From NCBI RefSeq assembly GCF_002303925.1, contig NZ_MRCS01000025.1, positions 1 through 64,000 of the forward strand: DNA of 64,000 nt, read 5' to 3'. Origin of the DNA: Pseudomonas sp. ACN8. GTDB taxonomy: Bacteria > Pseudomonadota > Gammaproteobacteria > Pseudomonadales > Pseudomonadaceae. The translations under genes were made by a program, and so were the position numbers. Within the stretch, counting starts at the first letter, position 1. Each line of letters opens with the position of its first letter. Positions 1 through 8,437 of this stretch are shown one piece after another. The notes below the pieces were generated by a model. It had not been told where the DNA came from. It was given only the letters and a program-made list of their open reading frames with translations, and did not search any database.

Positions 1-27
1 CCATCGCGAGCAAGCTCGCTCCTACAA
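1..27. repeat. Single REP element at the window edge
   Basis: This is one arm of the Pseudomonas REP family, read as ATCGCGAGC-AA-GCTCGCTCCTACA. Its partner arm, if any, lies before the window. It abuts the promoter region of the GntR regulator gene. Confidence 0.8.
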
Positions 28-35
28 GGGGTTAG

Positions 36-64
36 GTGATCGTACAACCGCGTTGCGCTATGAT
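36..64 (+). promoter_or_regulatory. Candidate operator and -10 of the hexarate regulator gene
   Basis: GTGATCGTACAAC at 36-48 matches, at 12 of 13 bases, the reverse complement of GTTGTACGATGAC at 1194-1206 in front of the catabolic operon. A -10-like TATGAT lies at 59-64, about 40 bases before the chosen ATG at 105. Autoregulation by the downstream FadR-type protein is inferred, not shown. Confidence 0.45.
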
Positions 65-104
65 GCGCTTTCAGCCGCCGACTTTTTCGAGACAGATGTT
101 CACC

Positions 105-854
105 ATGGAAAACCTGAACGACACACCACGCCTCCCACGCAAGCGCCGCAGCCTCGCTCAGGAACTGGTGACGGTGCTGTCCGAGCAGATCCGTGATGGC
201 CATCTCAAGCGTGGCGACAAGTTGCCCACCGAGTCGGCCATCATGGATGCCCATGGCGTCAGCCGCACGGTGGTGCGCGAGGCGATATCCCGTTTGCAGG
301 CGGCAGGGCAGGTGGAAACCCGCCACGGTATCGGCACTTTCGTGCTCGACACGCCGAGCCCGAGCGGTTTCCGTATCGACCCGGCGACCGTGGTGACCTT
401 GCGCGATGTGCTGGCGATCCTGGAACTGCGCATCAGCCTGGAAGTGGAGTCTGCCGGGCTGGCGGCGCAACGTCGCAGTCCGGAACAGTTGGCCAACATG
501 CGCGCTGCCCTCGATGCGTTGAATGAAAGCGCCGCTCACGCCAGTGACGCCGTGGCTTCGGACTTCGCCTTCCACCTCGAAATCGCGCTGTCCACCGGCA
601 ACCGTTATTTCACCGACATCATGACCCACCTGGGCACCAGCATCATTCCGCGCACAAGGCTGAATTCCGCGCGCCTGGCCCATGACGACCAGCAGCACTA
701 CATGGGTCGCCTGAGCCGTGAGCACGAAGAAATCTACGACGCGATTGCCCGCCAGGATTCCGATGCGGCGCGTGCCGCCATGCGTTTGCACCTGACCAAC
801 AGCCGTGAGCGGTTGCGTCATGCCCATGAAGAGGCTGAGGCGCAGCGGGGGTAA
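105..854 (+). CDS. FadR/GntR-family transcriptional regulator of hexarate catabolism
   Basis: A 249-residue one-domain-plus-effector repressor. Residues 12-80 form the GntR winged helix-turn-helix, with KLPTESAIMDAHGVSRTVVREAI as its core (helices 2-3; positions about 234-303). The remainder is an all-helical FCD ligand domain typical of the FadR subgroup, with the conserved LELRISLE segment and later His residues (HLEIA, HEEIYDAI, RLHL) that usually bind a metal and an organic acid. The reading frame is open from a GTG at 36. I chose ATG 105 because the helix-turn-helix starts soon after it and the upstream part overlaps the promoter-like motif. It lies just before the galactarate genes in the same direction, so it is probably their regulator, with a sugar acid or its product as effector. 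Confidence 0.85.
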   Translation: MENLNDTPRLPRKRRSLAQELVTVLSEQIRDGHLKRGDKLPTESAIMDAHGVSRTVVREAISRLQAAGQVETRHGIGTFVLDTPSPSGFRIDPATVVTLRDVLAILELRISLEVESAGLAAQRRSPEQLANMRAALDALNESAAHASDAVASDFAFHLEIALSTGNRYFTDIMTHLGTSIIPRTRLNSARLAHDDQQHYMGRLSREHEEIYDAIARQDSDAARAAMRLHLTNSRERLRHAHEEAEAQRG

Positions 855-890
855 GTTTTATCTTCGAGCGACTCCTTGTCTGACAGACCG

Positions 891-987
891 CTATCGCGAG
901 CAGGCTCGCTCCCACATTTGAATTCGGCTGTTCACGAGATTTGTGTCCACAGGCGATCCAGTGTAGGAGCGAGCCTGCTCGCGATAG
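891..987. repeat. REP doublet (REPIN), arms pointing ATCGC outward
   Basis: Two inverted REP arms, CTATCGCGAGCAGGCTCGCT at the left and AGCGAGCCTGCTCGCGATAG at the right, flank a spacer of about 45 bases. It fills part of the 416-base gap between the regulator and the kdgD-like gene; the rest of that gap holds the operon promoter. Confidence 0.9.
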
Positions 988-1175
988 GGCCATCAGCCAT
1001 TTCACAAATCCTCCCGTCTGTCTGCTCAGATTGGTCAATCTTCCGACAACGTATCTCTAATGAGCCCGTTGGCCGCCACATTCCTGTCCCGCTTTCCCTA
1101 CGCCAGCGGCCGCTGAAAACCTGAGCTGGCGCGACTCCTTGTCCAACAATTTTCACCCTTCGCGATGAAATGCAG

Positions 1176-1215
1176 TTGACGGTTGTATTTTAAGTTGTAC
1201 GATGACTTACAACTT
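1176..1215 (+). promoter_or_regulatory. Promoter and palindromic operator of the galactarate operon
   Basis: TTGACG at 1176-1181 and TACGAT at 1198-1203 form a sigma-70-like pair with a 16-base spacer. An inverted repeat AAGTTGTA (1192-1199) and TACAACTT (1208-1215) overlaps the -10, as expected for a GntR-type repressor site. Half of it recurs in front of the regulator gene at 36-48. Confidence 0.5.
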
Positions 1216-1270
1216 CAGCGCAGGCTGAACGGTTTTCTCACACAACGTCGCTATCCAGGGTGTTCGAATA

Positions 1271-2182
1271 ATGAATCCACAAGAACTGAAGTCCATCCTC
1301 TCTGCCGGTCTGCTGTCTTTCCCGGTCACCGATTTCAATGCTCAGGGCGACTTCAATCGCGCGGGTTACATCAAGCGTCTCGAATGGCTGGCCCCATACG
1401 GCGCCTCGGCGTTGTTCGCCGCGGGCGGCACCGGTGAGTTCTTCTCTCTGGCGGCCAGCGAATATTCGGAAATCATCAAGACTGCGGTCGACACCTGCGC
1501 CACCAGCGTGCCAATCCTGGCCGGTGTGGGCGGTTCGACCCGCCAGGCCATCGAATACGCAAAGGAAGCCGAGCGTCTGGGCGCCAAAGGCCTGTTGCTG
1601 CTGCCGCATTACCTGACCGAAGCCAGCCAGGACGGCGTTGCCGCCCACGTTGAGGCCGTGTGCAAATCGGTCAACATCGGCGTGGTGGTCTACAACCGTA
1701 ACGTCTGCCGCCTGACCGCGCCGCTGCTGGAACGTCTGGCCGAGCGCTGCCCGAACCTGATCGGTTACAAGGATGGCCTGGGTGATATCGAGTTGATGGT
1801 GTCGATCCGTCGCCGCCTCGGTGATCGCTTCAGCTACCTGGGTGGCTTGCCGACCGCCGAAGTCTACGCCGCGGCCTACAAGGCGCTGGGCGTGCCGGTC
1901 TACTCCTCGGCGGTGTTCAACTTCATCCCGAAAACCGCGATGGACTTCTACCACGCCATCGCTCGTGATGATCACGCTACCGTCGGCAAGATCATCGACG
2001 ACTTCTTCCTGCCGTACCTGGACATCCGTAACCGCAAGGCCGGTTATGCCGTGAGCATCGTCAAGGCCGGGGCAAAAATTGCCGGCTACGACGCAGGCCC
2101 GGTGCGTGCACCGCTGACCGATCTGACCGGCGAAGAGTACGAAATGCTCGCCGCGCTGATCGACAAGCAGGGCGCCCAGTAA
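1271..2182 (+). CDS. kdgD: 5-dehydro-4-deoxyglucarate dehydratase (decarboxylating)
   Basis: This 303-residue protein belongs to the DapA/NAL class I aldolase fold. It should convert 5-keto-4-deoxyglucarate to 2,5-dioxovalerate (2-oxoglutarate semialdehyde), with loss of water and CO2. The Schiff-base lysine is K167 in GYKDGLGD, the family tyrosine sits in VVYNRN, and the phosphate/carboxylate-type loop is GGTGEF near residue 55. Length agrees with characterised KdgD enzymes. It is the first gene of the operon; the dehydrogenase that takes its product follows 59 bases later, after a terminator-like hairpin. Assignment to KdgD rather than DapA rests on the neighbours and on the GGTGEFFSL and YNRN motifs. 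Confidence 0.92.
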   Translation: MNPQELKSILSAGLLSFPVTDFNAQGDFNRAGYIKRLEWLAPYGASALFAAGGTGEFFSLAASEYSEIIKTAVDTCATSVPILAGVGGSTRQAIEYAKEAERLGAKGLLLLPHYLTEASQDGVAAHVEAVCKSVNIGVVVYNRNVCRLTAPLLERLAERCPNLIGYKDGLGDIELMVSIRRRLGDRFSYLGGLPTAEVYAAAYKALGVPVYSSAVFNFIPKTAMDFYHAIARDDHATVGKIIDDFFLPYLDIRNRKAGYAVSIVKAGAKIAGYDAGPVRAPLTDLTGEEYEMLAALIDKQGAQ

Positions 2183-2198
2183 CACCCGATAAACCAGG

Positions 2199-2223
2199 GC
2201 CGCTGAGCAATCAGCGGCTTTTT
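2199..2223 (+). terminator. Intrinsic terminator-like hairpin inside the operon
   Basis: GCCGCTGA-GCAA-TCAGCGGC is a perfect 8-bp stem followed by five T. It lies 17 bases after the kdgD stop and just before the ribosome binding site of the dehydrogenase gene, so it may cut down rather than stop transcription of the downstream genes or may stabilise the kdgD 3' end. Confidence 0.65.
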
Positions 2224-2241
2224 GCGTGAGGAGATCTCAAA

Positions 2242-3687
2242 GTGGCAGATGCAACGCGTTTCGATAACTACATCAACGGCGAATGGGTTGCCGGTGGCGA
2301 CTATTCGACCAACATCAACCCGTCCGAACTGAGCGACGCCATCGGCGACTACGCCAAGGCTGACCTGGCTCAGGTCCACGCCGCCATCGACGCCGCCCGT
2401 GCTGCGTTCCCGGCCTGGTCCACTTCCGGCATTCAGGCGCGTCACGATTCCCTGGACAAAGTCGGTACTGAAATACTCGCCCGTCGCGAAGAACTCGGCA
2501 CCCTGCTGGCCCGGGAAGAGGGCAAGACCCTGCCTGAAGCCATCGGCGAAGTGACCCGCGCCGGTAATATCTTCAAGTTCTTTGCTGGCGAGTGCCTGCG
2601 CCTGTCCGGCGACTACCTGCCGTCGGTGCGTCCGGGCGTCAATGTTGAAGTCACTCGCGAAGCCTTGGGCGTGGTCGGTCTGATCACCCCGTGGAACTTC
2701 CCGATCGCCATTCCGGCGTGGAAAATCGCCCCGGCCCTGGCCTACGGCAACTGCGTCGTGCTGAAACCCGCAGACCTGGTTCCAGGTTGCGCCTGGGCAC
2801 TGGCAGAAATCATCTCCCGCGCAGGCTTCCCTGCCGGTGTGTTCAACCTGGTGATGGGCAGCGGTCGCGTGGTGGGCGATGCACTGGTCCACAGCCCGAA
2901 AGTCGACGGCATCAGCTTCACCGGTTCCGTGGGCGTCGGTCGTCAGATCGCTGTCAGCTGCGTATCGCGCCAGGCCAAAGTCCAGCTGGAAATGGGCGGC
3001 AAGAACCCGCAGATCATTCTCGACGACGCCGACCTCAAGCAAGCGGTCGAATTGTCGGTGCAGAGCGCGTTCTACTCCACTGGCCAGCGTTGCACTGCTT
3101 CCAGCCGCTTCATCGTCACCGCTGGCATCCACGACCAGTTCGTTGAAGCCATGGCCGAACGCATGAAGTCGATCAAGGTCGGCCATGCATTGAAGGCCGG
3201 CACCGATATAGGTCCGGTGGTGTCCCAAGCCCAGCTTGAACAGGACATGAAGTACATCGACATCGGCCAGTCCGAAGGTGCGCGTCTGGTCAGCGGCGGT
3301 GGTCTGGTGACCTGCGACACCGAGGGCTACTTCCTCGCGCCAACGCTGTTTGCCGACAGCGAAGCTTCGATGCGCATCAGCCAGGAAGAGATCTTCGGCC
3401 CGGTGGCCAACATCGTCCGCGTTGCCGATTACGAAGCCGCGCTGGCCATGGCCAACGACACCGAGTTCGGTCTGTCGGCGGGCATCGCTACCACGTCGTT
3501 GAAGTACGCCAACCACTTCAAGCGCCACTCCCAGGCCGGGATGGTGATGGTCAACCTGCCGACCGCCGGTGTGGATTACCACGTTCCGTTCGGTGGGCGT
3601 AAAGGTTCATCCTATGGATCACGTGAGCAAGGTCGCTATGCGCAAGAGTTCTACACGGTCGTGAAGACCAGCTACATCGGTTCGTAA
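2242..3687 (+). CDS. 2,5-dioxovalerate (2-oxoglutarate semialdehyde) dehydrogenase
   Basis: An NAD(P)+-dependent aldehyde dehydrogenase of 481 residues, the step that yields 2-oxoglutarate from the KdgD product. The general base is E250 in LEMGGKNP and the nucleophile is C284 in GQRCTASSR; the cofactor region includes ITPWNFPIAIP near residue 150 and FTGSVGVG near residue 227. It begins with GTG at 2242, preceded by a GAGGAGA ribosome binding site at 2229-2235. Substrate is inferred from the flanking kdgD and galactarate dehydratase genes; related ALDH enzymes can also take succinate semialdehyde. Confidence 0.9.
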   Translation: MADATRFDNYINGEWVAGGDYSTNINPSELSDAIGDYAKADLAQVHAAIDAARAAFPAWSTSGIQARHDSLDKVGTEILARREELGTLLAREEGKTLPEAIGEVTRAGNIFKFFAGECLRLSGDYLPSVRPGVNVEVTREALGVVGLITPWNFPIAIPAWKIAPALAYGNCVVLKPADLVPGCAWALAEIISRAGFPAGVFNLVMGSGRVVGDALVHSPKVDGISFTGSVGVGRQIAVSCVSRQAKVQLEMGGKNPQIILDDADLKQAVELSVQSAFYSTGQRCTASSRFIVTAGIHDQFVEAMAERMKSIKVGHALKAGTDIGPVVSQAQLEQDMKYIDIGQSEGARLVSGGGLVTCDTEGYFLAPTLFADSEASMRISQEEIFGPVANIVRVADYEAALAMANDTEFGLSAGIATTSLKYANHFKRHSQAGMVMVNLPTAGVDYHVPFGGRKGSSYGSREQGRYAQEFYTVVKTSYIGS

Positions 3688-3699
3688 ACGCAACACCCC

Positions 3700-3800
3700 T
3701 GTAGGAGCGAGCCTGCTCGCGATGGTCTCGAGGTCGTGGCGATAAACCTGATGCCCCGCGTCATCGTTGACCACCATCGCGAGCAGGCTCGCTCCTACAA
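3700..3800. repeat. REP doublet (REPIN), long-spacer class
   Basis: TGTAGGAGCGAGCCTGCTCG begins the left arm and its inverted copy ends at 3800. The spacer contains GATGCCCCGCGTCATCGTTG, which resembles the spacers at 48195, 55904 and 62115. It separates the dehydrogenase from the transporter gene in the same operon. Confidence 0.92.
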
Positions 3801-3836
3801 CCCGCGCATAAAAATAATTTGTGGGAGTACATCTAC

Positions 3837-5207
3837 ATGCAATCGACCCAAAAGCCGACTCACGTCCGCTATTTGATCCTGCTCATGCTGTTTCTGGTGA
3901 CCACGATCAACTACGCCGACCGGGCTACCATCGCAATCGCCGGCTCCAGCCTGCAAAAAGACCTCGGCATCGACGCCGTTACCCTCGGCTACATCTTCTC
4001 CGCTTTCGGTTGGGCCTACGTGGCCGGGCAAATTCCCGGTGGCTGGCTGCTGGACCGTTTCGGCTCGAAAAAAATCTACGCACTGAGCATCTTCACCTGG
4101 TCGCTGTTCACCGTGCTGCAGGGTTATGTCGGCGAGTTCGGCATGTCCACCGCCGTGGTCGCGCTGTTCATGCTGCGCTTTTTGGTGGGCCTGGCTGAGG
4201 CGCCATCTTTCCCGGGTAACGCACGTATCGTGGCGGCCTGGTTCCCGACCGCTGAACGCGGCACTGCCTCGGCGATCTTCAACTCGGCGCAATACTTTGC
4301 CACCGTGTTGTTCGCACCGCTGATGGGCTGGATCGTCTACAGCTTCGGCTGGCAGCACGTGTTCATCGTCATGGGCGTGATCGGCATCGTCTTCTCGGGC
4401 ATCTGGCTGAAAGTGATCTACAGCCCGCGCCAGCACCCGATGATCAACGACGCCGAGTTCAAGCACATCGCCGACAACGGCGGCATGGTCGACATGGACC
4501 AGGACAAGGGCAAAGGCAAGAAGACCGACGGTCCGAAGTGGGACTACATCCGTCAATTGCTGACCAACCGCATGATGCTCGGCGTGTACCTGGGCCAGTA
4601 CTGCATCAACGGCATCACCTACTTCTTCCTGACCTGGTTCCCGGTGTATCTGGTGCAGGAACGCGGCATGACCATCCTCAAGGCCGGTTTCATCGCGTCC
4701 TTGCCGGCGATCTGCGGCTTTATTGGTGGCGTGCTCGGCGGGGTGATTTCCGATTACCTGCTGCGCAAAGGCCACTCCCTGACCTTTGCCCGCAAGGCAC
4801 CGATCATCGCCGGCCTGCTGGTTTCCAGCAGCATCGTGGCCTGCAACTATGTGGACGTTGAATGGATGGTCGTCGGCTTCATGGCCCTGGCGTTCTTCGG
4901 CAAAGGCGTGGGCGCACTGGGCTGGGCGGTGGTGTCCGACACCTCGCCGAAACAGATCGCCGGCCTGAGCGGTGGCCTGTTCAACACCTTCGGTAACCTC
5001 GCGTCCATCACCACCCCGATCGTCATCGGCTACATCATCAGTTCCACTGGTTCGTTCAAGTGGGCACTGGTGTTTGTCGGTTGCAACGCCTTGGTCGCAG
5101 TGTTCAGTTATCTGGTCATCGTCGGCCCGATCAAGCGTGTGGTGCTCAAAGAGCCACCCGCGAACGGTACTGAAGCCCCTGGTAAATTGTCTCAAGCGCA
5201 TTCCTGA
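3837..5207 (+). CDS. MFS transporter for hexarates (galactarate/glucarate family)
   Basis: A 456-residue inner-membrane protein of the anion:cation symporter branch of the major facilitator superfamily, the same family as GudP and GarP. It starts with TTINYADRATIAIAGSSLQKDLG near residue 20-42, the typical first helix of that family, and shows the loop GWLLDRFGSKK between helices 2 and 3. About 12 hydrophobic segments can be counted, with a long charged central loop (about residues 215-240, rich in Lys/Asp). The frame is open from 3819, but ATG 3837 has GGGAG upstream at 3822-3826 and gives the usual short N-terminus. It should import galactarate with protons. Confidence 0.88.
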   Translation: MQSTQKPTHVRYLILLMLFLVTTINYADRATIAIAGSSLQKDLGIDAVTLGYIFSAFGWAYVAGQIPGGWLLDRFGSKKIYALSIFTWSLFTVLQGYVGEFGMSTAVVALFMLRFLVGLAEAPSFPGNARIVAAWFPTAERGTASAIFNSAQYFATVLFAPLMGWIVYSFGWQHVFIVMGVIGIVFSGIWLKVIYSPRQHPMINDAEFKHIADNGGMVDMDQDKGKGKKTDGPKWDYIRQLLTNRMMLGVYLGQYCINGITYFFLTWFPVYLVQERGMTILKAGFIASLPAICGFIGGVLGGVISDYLLRKGHSLTFARKAPIIAGLLVSSSIVACNYVDVEWMVVGFMALAFFGKGVGALGWAVVSDTSPKQIAGLSGGLFNTFGNLASITTPIVIGYIISSTGSFKWALVFVGCNALVAVFSYLVIVGPIKRVVLKEPPANGTEAPGKLSQAHS

Positions 5208-5218
5208 GGAGCGGCGTC

Positions 5219-6772
5219 ATGCAGTTGATTGAACATTCTGACTCGCCGCGCTACATCCGCCTGCACGAGCGGGATAACGTAGTGATCGTGGTCAATGATC
5301 AGGGTGTACCGGCCGGCACCGAGTTTGCGGACGGCCTGGTTACCGTGGACTTCGTGCCACAGAGCCACAAGGTCACCCTGGAGGATATTCCCGAAGGTGG
5401 CGAGGTGATTCGTTACGGTCAGGTCATTGGCTATGCCTTGCAGCCGATTCCCCGCGGCAGCTGGGTCAAGGAAGATCAACTGCGCATGCCGACCGCGCCA
5501 CCGCTGGACAGCCTGCCGCTGTCCACCGATGTACCGGCCGCACAAGCACCGCTGGAAGGCTTCACCTTCGAGGGTTATCGCAATGCCGACGGCACCGTCG
5601 GCACGCGTAACATTCTTGGCATCACTACCACCGTGCAGTGCGTGACCGGGGTACTGGATCATGCGGTCAAGCGCATCAAGGATGAGTTGCTGCCCAAGTA
5701 CCCGCACGTCGATGACGTGGTGGCGCTGACCCACAGCTACGGCTGCGGCGTGGCCATCACCGCCACCGACGCCTACATCCCGATCCGCACCGTGCGCAAT
5801 CTGGCCCGCAACCCGAACCTGGGTGGCGAAGCCTTGGTGATCAGCCTGGGCTGCGAGAAATTGCAGGCCGGGCAGGTGATGCACGACAACGACAGCTCGG
5901 TGGATCTCAGCGAGCCTTGGTTGTACCGCTTGCAGGACTCCAGTCACGGCTTCACCGAAATGATCGAGCAGATCATGGAACTGGCCGAGACGCGCTTGAA
6001 GAAGCTCGATCAGCGTCGCCGGGAAACCGTGCCGGCGTCCGAGCTGATTCTGGGCATGCAATGCGGCGGCAGTGATGCGTTCTCCGGCATCACCGCCAAC
6101 CCTGCGCTCGGTTATGCCTCGGACCTGCTGCTGCGGGCCGGTGCGACGGTGATGTTTTCCGAAGTCACCGAAGTGCGCGATGCCATTTACCTGCTGACCT
6201 CCCGCGCGGAAAACCAGGACGTCGCTCAGGAACTGGTGCGGGAAATGGACTGGTACGACCGTTACCTGGCCAAGGGCGAGGCGGATCGCAGTGCCAACAC
6301 CACGCCGGGCAACAAGAAGGGCGGGTTGTCGAACATTGTCGAGAAATCCCTGGGATCGATCGTCAAGTCCGGCAGCAGCGCGATCAACGGCGTGCTTGGC
6401 CCTGGCGAGCGTTTCAAACGCAAAGGCCTGATCTTCTGCGCGACCCCGGCCAGCGACTTTGTCTGCGGGACCTTGCAGTTGGCGGCGGGGATGAATCTGC
6501 ATGTGTTCACCACTGGTCGTGGCACGCCTTACGGGCTGGCAATGGCACCGGTGGTGAAGGTCTCGACCCGGACCGAACTGGCGCAACGCTGGCCGGACCT
6601 GATCGATATCGACGCCGGACGCATTGCCACCGGTCGCGCATCGATCGAGGAGCTGGGCTGGGAGCTGTTCCACTACTACCTGGACGTGGCCAGTGGCAAG
6701 AAACAGACCTGGGCCGAGCAGCACAAGCTGCATAACGACATTACCCTGTTCAACCCGGCGCCGATCACCTGA
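5219..6772 (+). CDS. garD: Galactarate dehydratase
   Basis: A 517-residue member of the UxaA/GarD hydro-lyase family that removes water from galactarate to give 5-keto-4-deoxyglucarate, the KdgD substrate. Residues 1-100 hold the small SAF-like domain (VIVVNDQGVPAGTEF). The large domain starts with FEGYRNADGTVGTRN near residue 118, followed by THSYGCG near residue 171 and SLGCEKLQAGQ near residue 211, all family signatures that carry metal-binding residues. It starts 11 bases after the transporter with GAGGAG upstream. No glucarate dehydratase is seen here, so the cluster as a whole points to galactarate as main substrate. Confidence 0.92.
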   Translation: MQLIEHSDSPRYIRLHERDNVVIVVNDQGVPAGTEFADGLVTVDFVPQSHKVTLEDIPEGGEVIRYGQVIGYALQPIPRGSWVKEDQLRMPTAPPLDSLPLSTDVPAAQAPLEGFTFEGYRNADGTVGTRNILGITTTVQCVTGVLDHAVKRIKDELLPKYPHVDDVVALTHSYGCGVAITATDAYIPIRTVRNLARNPNLGGEALVISLGCEKLQAGQVMHDNDSSVDLSEPWLYRLQDSSHGFTEMIEQIMELAETRLKKLDQRRRETVPASELILGMQCGGSDAFSGITANPALGYASDLLLRAGATVMFSEVTEVRDAIYLLTSRAENQDVAQELVREMDWYDRYLAKGEADRSANTTPGNKKGGLSNIVEKSLGSIVKSGSSAINGVLGPGERFKRKGLIFCATPASDFVCGTLQLAAGMNLHVFTTGRGTPYGLAMAPVVKVSTRTELAQRWPDLIDIDAGRIATGRASIEELGWELFHYYLDVASGKKQTWAEQHKLHNDITLFNPAPIT

Positions 6773-6787
6773 AACCGCGTTATCGTT

Positions 6788-6882
6788 CATCGCCAGCAGG
6801 CTGGCTCCCACAGGGATCTTCGGTGTTCACACAGTTTGTGCAACAAGGAAGATCCCCTGTGGGAGCCAGCCTGCTGGCGATG
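6788..6882. repeat. REP doublet, GCCAGC/GCTGGC subfamily
   Basis: Both arms carry GCCAGCAGGCTGGC in place of the commoner GCGAGCAGGCTCGC, so the stem stays paired. ATCGC feet face outward. The spacer ends in GTGCAACAAGGAAGATCCC, like the doublet at 7931. Confidence 0.9.
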
Positions 6883-6958
6883 TCGATCTACCAGACGCCA
6901 ACGTCCTCGGTGGCTTATCATTAGCTACCTAACGACGCACACCAAGGTTACCCCCGGC

Positions 6959-7900
6959 ATGCTGGCAATTTTCCTCGAAACCCTGAACATCACCGCGCCG
7001 GTGTTTGCCATGCTGTTTCTGGGGGTGCTGCTCAAGCGCATCGACTGGATCAACGACAACTTCATCCACACCGCGTCGGCCCTGGTGTTCAACGTCACCA
7101 TGCCGGCGTTGCTGTTTCTGGGCATCCTGCATGCCGACCTGCACGCGGCACTGCAACCAGCGCTGCTGATCTACTTCTCCCTCGCGACCCTGGCGTGTTT
7201 TGCCATCGCATGGGGCTGGGCGATATGGAAGTGCCCGCGGGAAGATCGGGGGATCTACACCCAGGGTGCATTTCGCGGCAACAACGGGGTCATCGGCCTG
7301 GCGCTGGCCGCAAGCATGTACGGCGACTACGGGATTTCCCTCGGGGCGATCCTCGCGGCGCTGGTGATCCTGTTCTACAACACGCTGTCGACCATCGTGC
7401 TGGCGGTGTACAGCCCGGTGATCAAGTCCGATCCGTGGAGCATCTGCAAAAGCGTGTTCAGCAATCCGCTGATCATCAGCGTGATCGCGGCTGCACCCTT
7501 CGCCTATTTCAAGATCGGCCTGCCGGGCTGGCTGGAAACCTCCGGCCAGTACTTGGCGCAAACCACGCTGCCGCTGGCGCTGATCTGCATCGGCGGCACG
7601 CTGTCGCTGGCCGCGCTGCGTAAAAGCGGCAACATGGCGCTGAGCTCAAGCCTGGTGAAGATGATCGGCTTGCCGGTGCTGGCGACGCTGGGGGCGTGGT
7701 TGTGGGGCTTTCGCGGGGCGGAACTGGGGATTCTGTTCCTGTACTTCGGCAGCCCGACCGCCGCTGCCAGTTTTGTCATGGCCCGGGCGGCGGATGGCAA
7801 TCACGAACTGGCGGCGGCGATTATCGTGATCACTACGCTGATGGCGGCGATCACCACCAATGTCGGGATCTTCTTTTTGCAGTGGGGTGGGTGGATCTGA
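6959..7900 (+). CDS. AEC (auxin efflux carrier) family transporter
   Basis: A 313-residue inner-membrane protein with about ten hydrophobic segments in two halves, as in the bile/arsenite/riboflavin transporter superfamily. Family features are VTMPALLFLGI near residue 45 and the half-way repeat GALRGNN-like segment GAFRGNNGVIGLAL near residue 103. The open frame begins at 6836 inside a REP element, but ATG 6959 begins directly before the first membrane segment, so I take it. Substrate is unknown: the family exports or imports organic anions such as malate and malonate. It is flanked by two REP doublets and does not appear to share an operon. Confidence 0.8.
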   Translation: MLAIFLETLNITAPVFAMLFLGVLLKRIDWINDNFIHTASALVFNVTMPALLFLGILHADLHAALQPALLIYFSLATLACFAIAWGWAIWKCPREDRGIYTQGAFRGNNGVIGLALAASMYGDYGISLGAILAALVILFYNTLSTIVLAVYSPVIKSDPWSICKSVFSNPLIISVIAAAPFAYFKIGLPGWLETSGQYLAQTTLPLALICIGGTLSLAALRKSGNMALSSSLVKMIGLPVLATLGAWLWGFRGAELGILFLYFGSPTAAASFVMARAADGNHELAAAIIVITTLMAAITTNVGIFFLQWGGWI

Positions 7901-7930
7901 CCTCTGGAGTTGCGGTGTTCCTGAGGGCCT

Positions 7931-8024
7931 CATCGCGAGCAAGCTCGCTCCCACAGTGTCCTTCAGTGTCAATGCCATTTATGCAACAAGGCAGATCCCT
8001 GTGGGAGCGAGCTTGCTCGCGATG
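7931..8024. repeat. REP doublet, ATCGC feet outward
   Basis: Arms CATCGCGAGCAAGCTCGCTC and its inverted copy ending GCTTGCTCGCGATG flank a spacer with ATGCAACAAGGCAGATCCC. It lies between the convergent AEC transporter gene and the decarboxylase-like gene. Confidence 0.9.
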
Positions 8025-8056
8025 GCGCCGGATCAGGCAGCCTTAATTTCAATGAC

Positions 8057-8437
8057 TCACTCAGGCTTCTGGTAGCTATCAATCACTTCCTGCGCCGCCC
8101 GAAACGCATCGATCGCCGCCGGCACACCGGCATACACCGCGCAATGCAGCAGCGCCTCGCGAATCTCATCCACAGTGCAGCCATTGTTCAGCGCACCGCG
8201 CACATGACCTTTCAACTCCTGCGGGCACTTGAGTGCAGTCAGAGCGGCAAGGGTGATCAGGCTGCGGGTTTTCAGCGGCAGGCCTTCGCGATTCCACACG
8301 CCGCCCCAGGCGTGTTCATTGACGAAATCCTGAAGCGGCCGGGTGAACTCGGTGGCGTTGCCCAGTGCGCGGTCGACGAAGGCGTCGCCCATCACTTGGC
8401 GGCGGACTTCAACGCCGGGTTTTTTATTCTCGGTCAT
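8057..8437 (-). CDS. Carboxymuconolactone decarboxylase family protein (PcaC-like)
   Basis: A 126-residue all-helical protein that matches 4-carboxymuconolactone decarboxylase in length and pattern: RRQVMGDAFVDRAL at residues 12-25, WGGVWNREGLP near 44 and ALLHCAVYAGVPAAIDAF near 97. In the protocatechuate branch of the beta-ketoadipate pathway PcaC makes the enol-lactone. No other pca gene is close, so this may be a paralogue with another role (the wider family also includes peroxidases of the AhpD type, but I see no CxxC pair here). Its ATG overlaps the stop of the upstream antiporter gene by 4 bases (ATGA), which implies translational coupling. Confidence 0.82.
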   Translation of the reverse strand: MTENKKPGVEVRRQVMGDAFVDRALGNATEFTRPLQDFVNEHAWGGVWNREGLPLKTRSLITLAALTALKCPQELKGHVRGALNNGCTVDEIREALLHCAVYAGVPAAIDAFRAAQEVIDSYQKPE

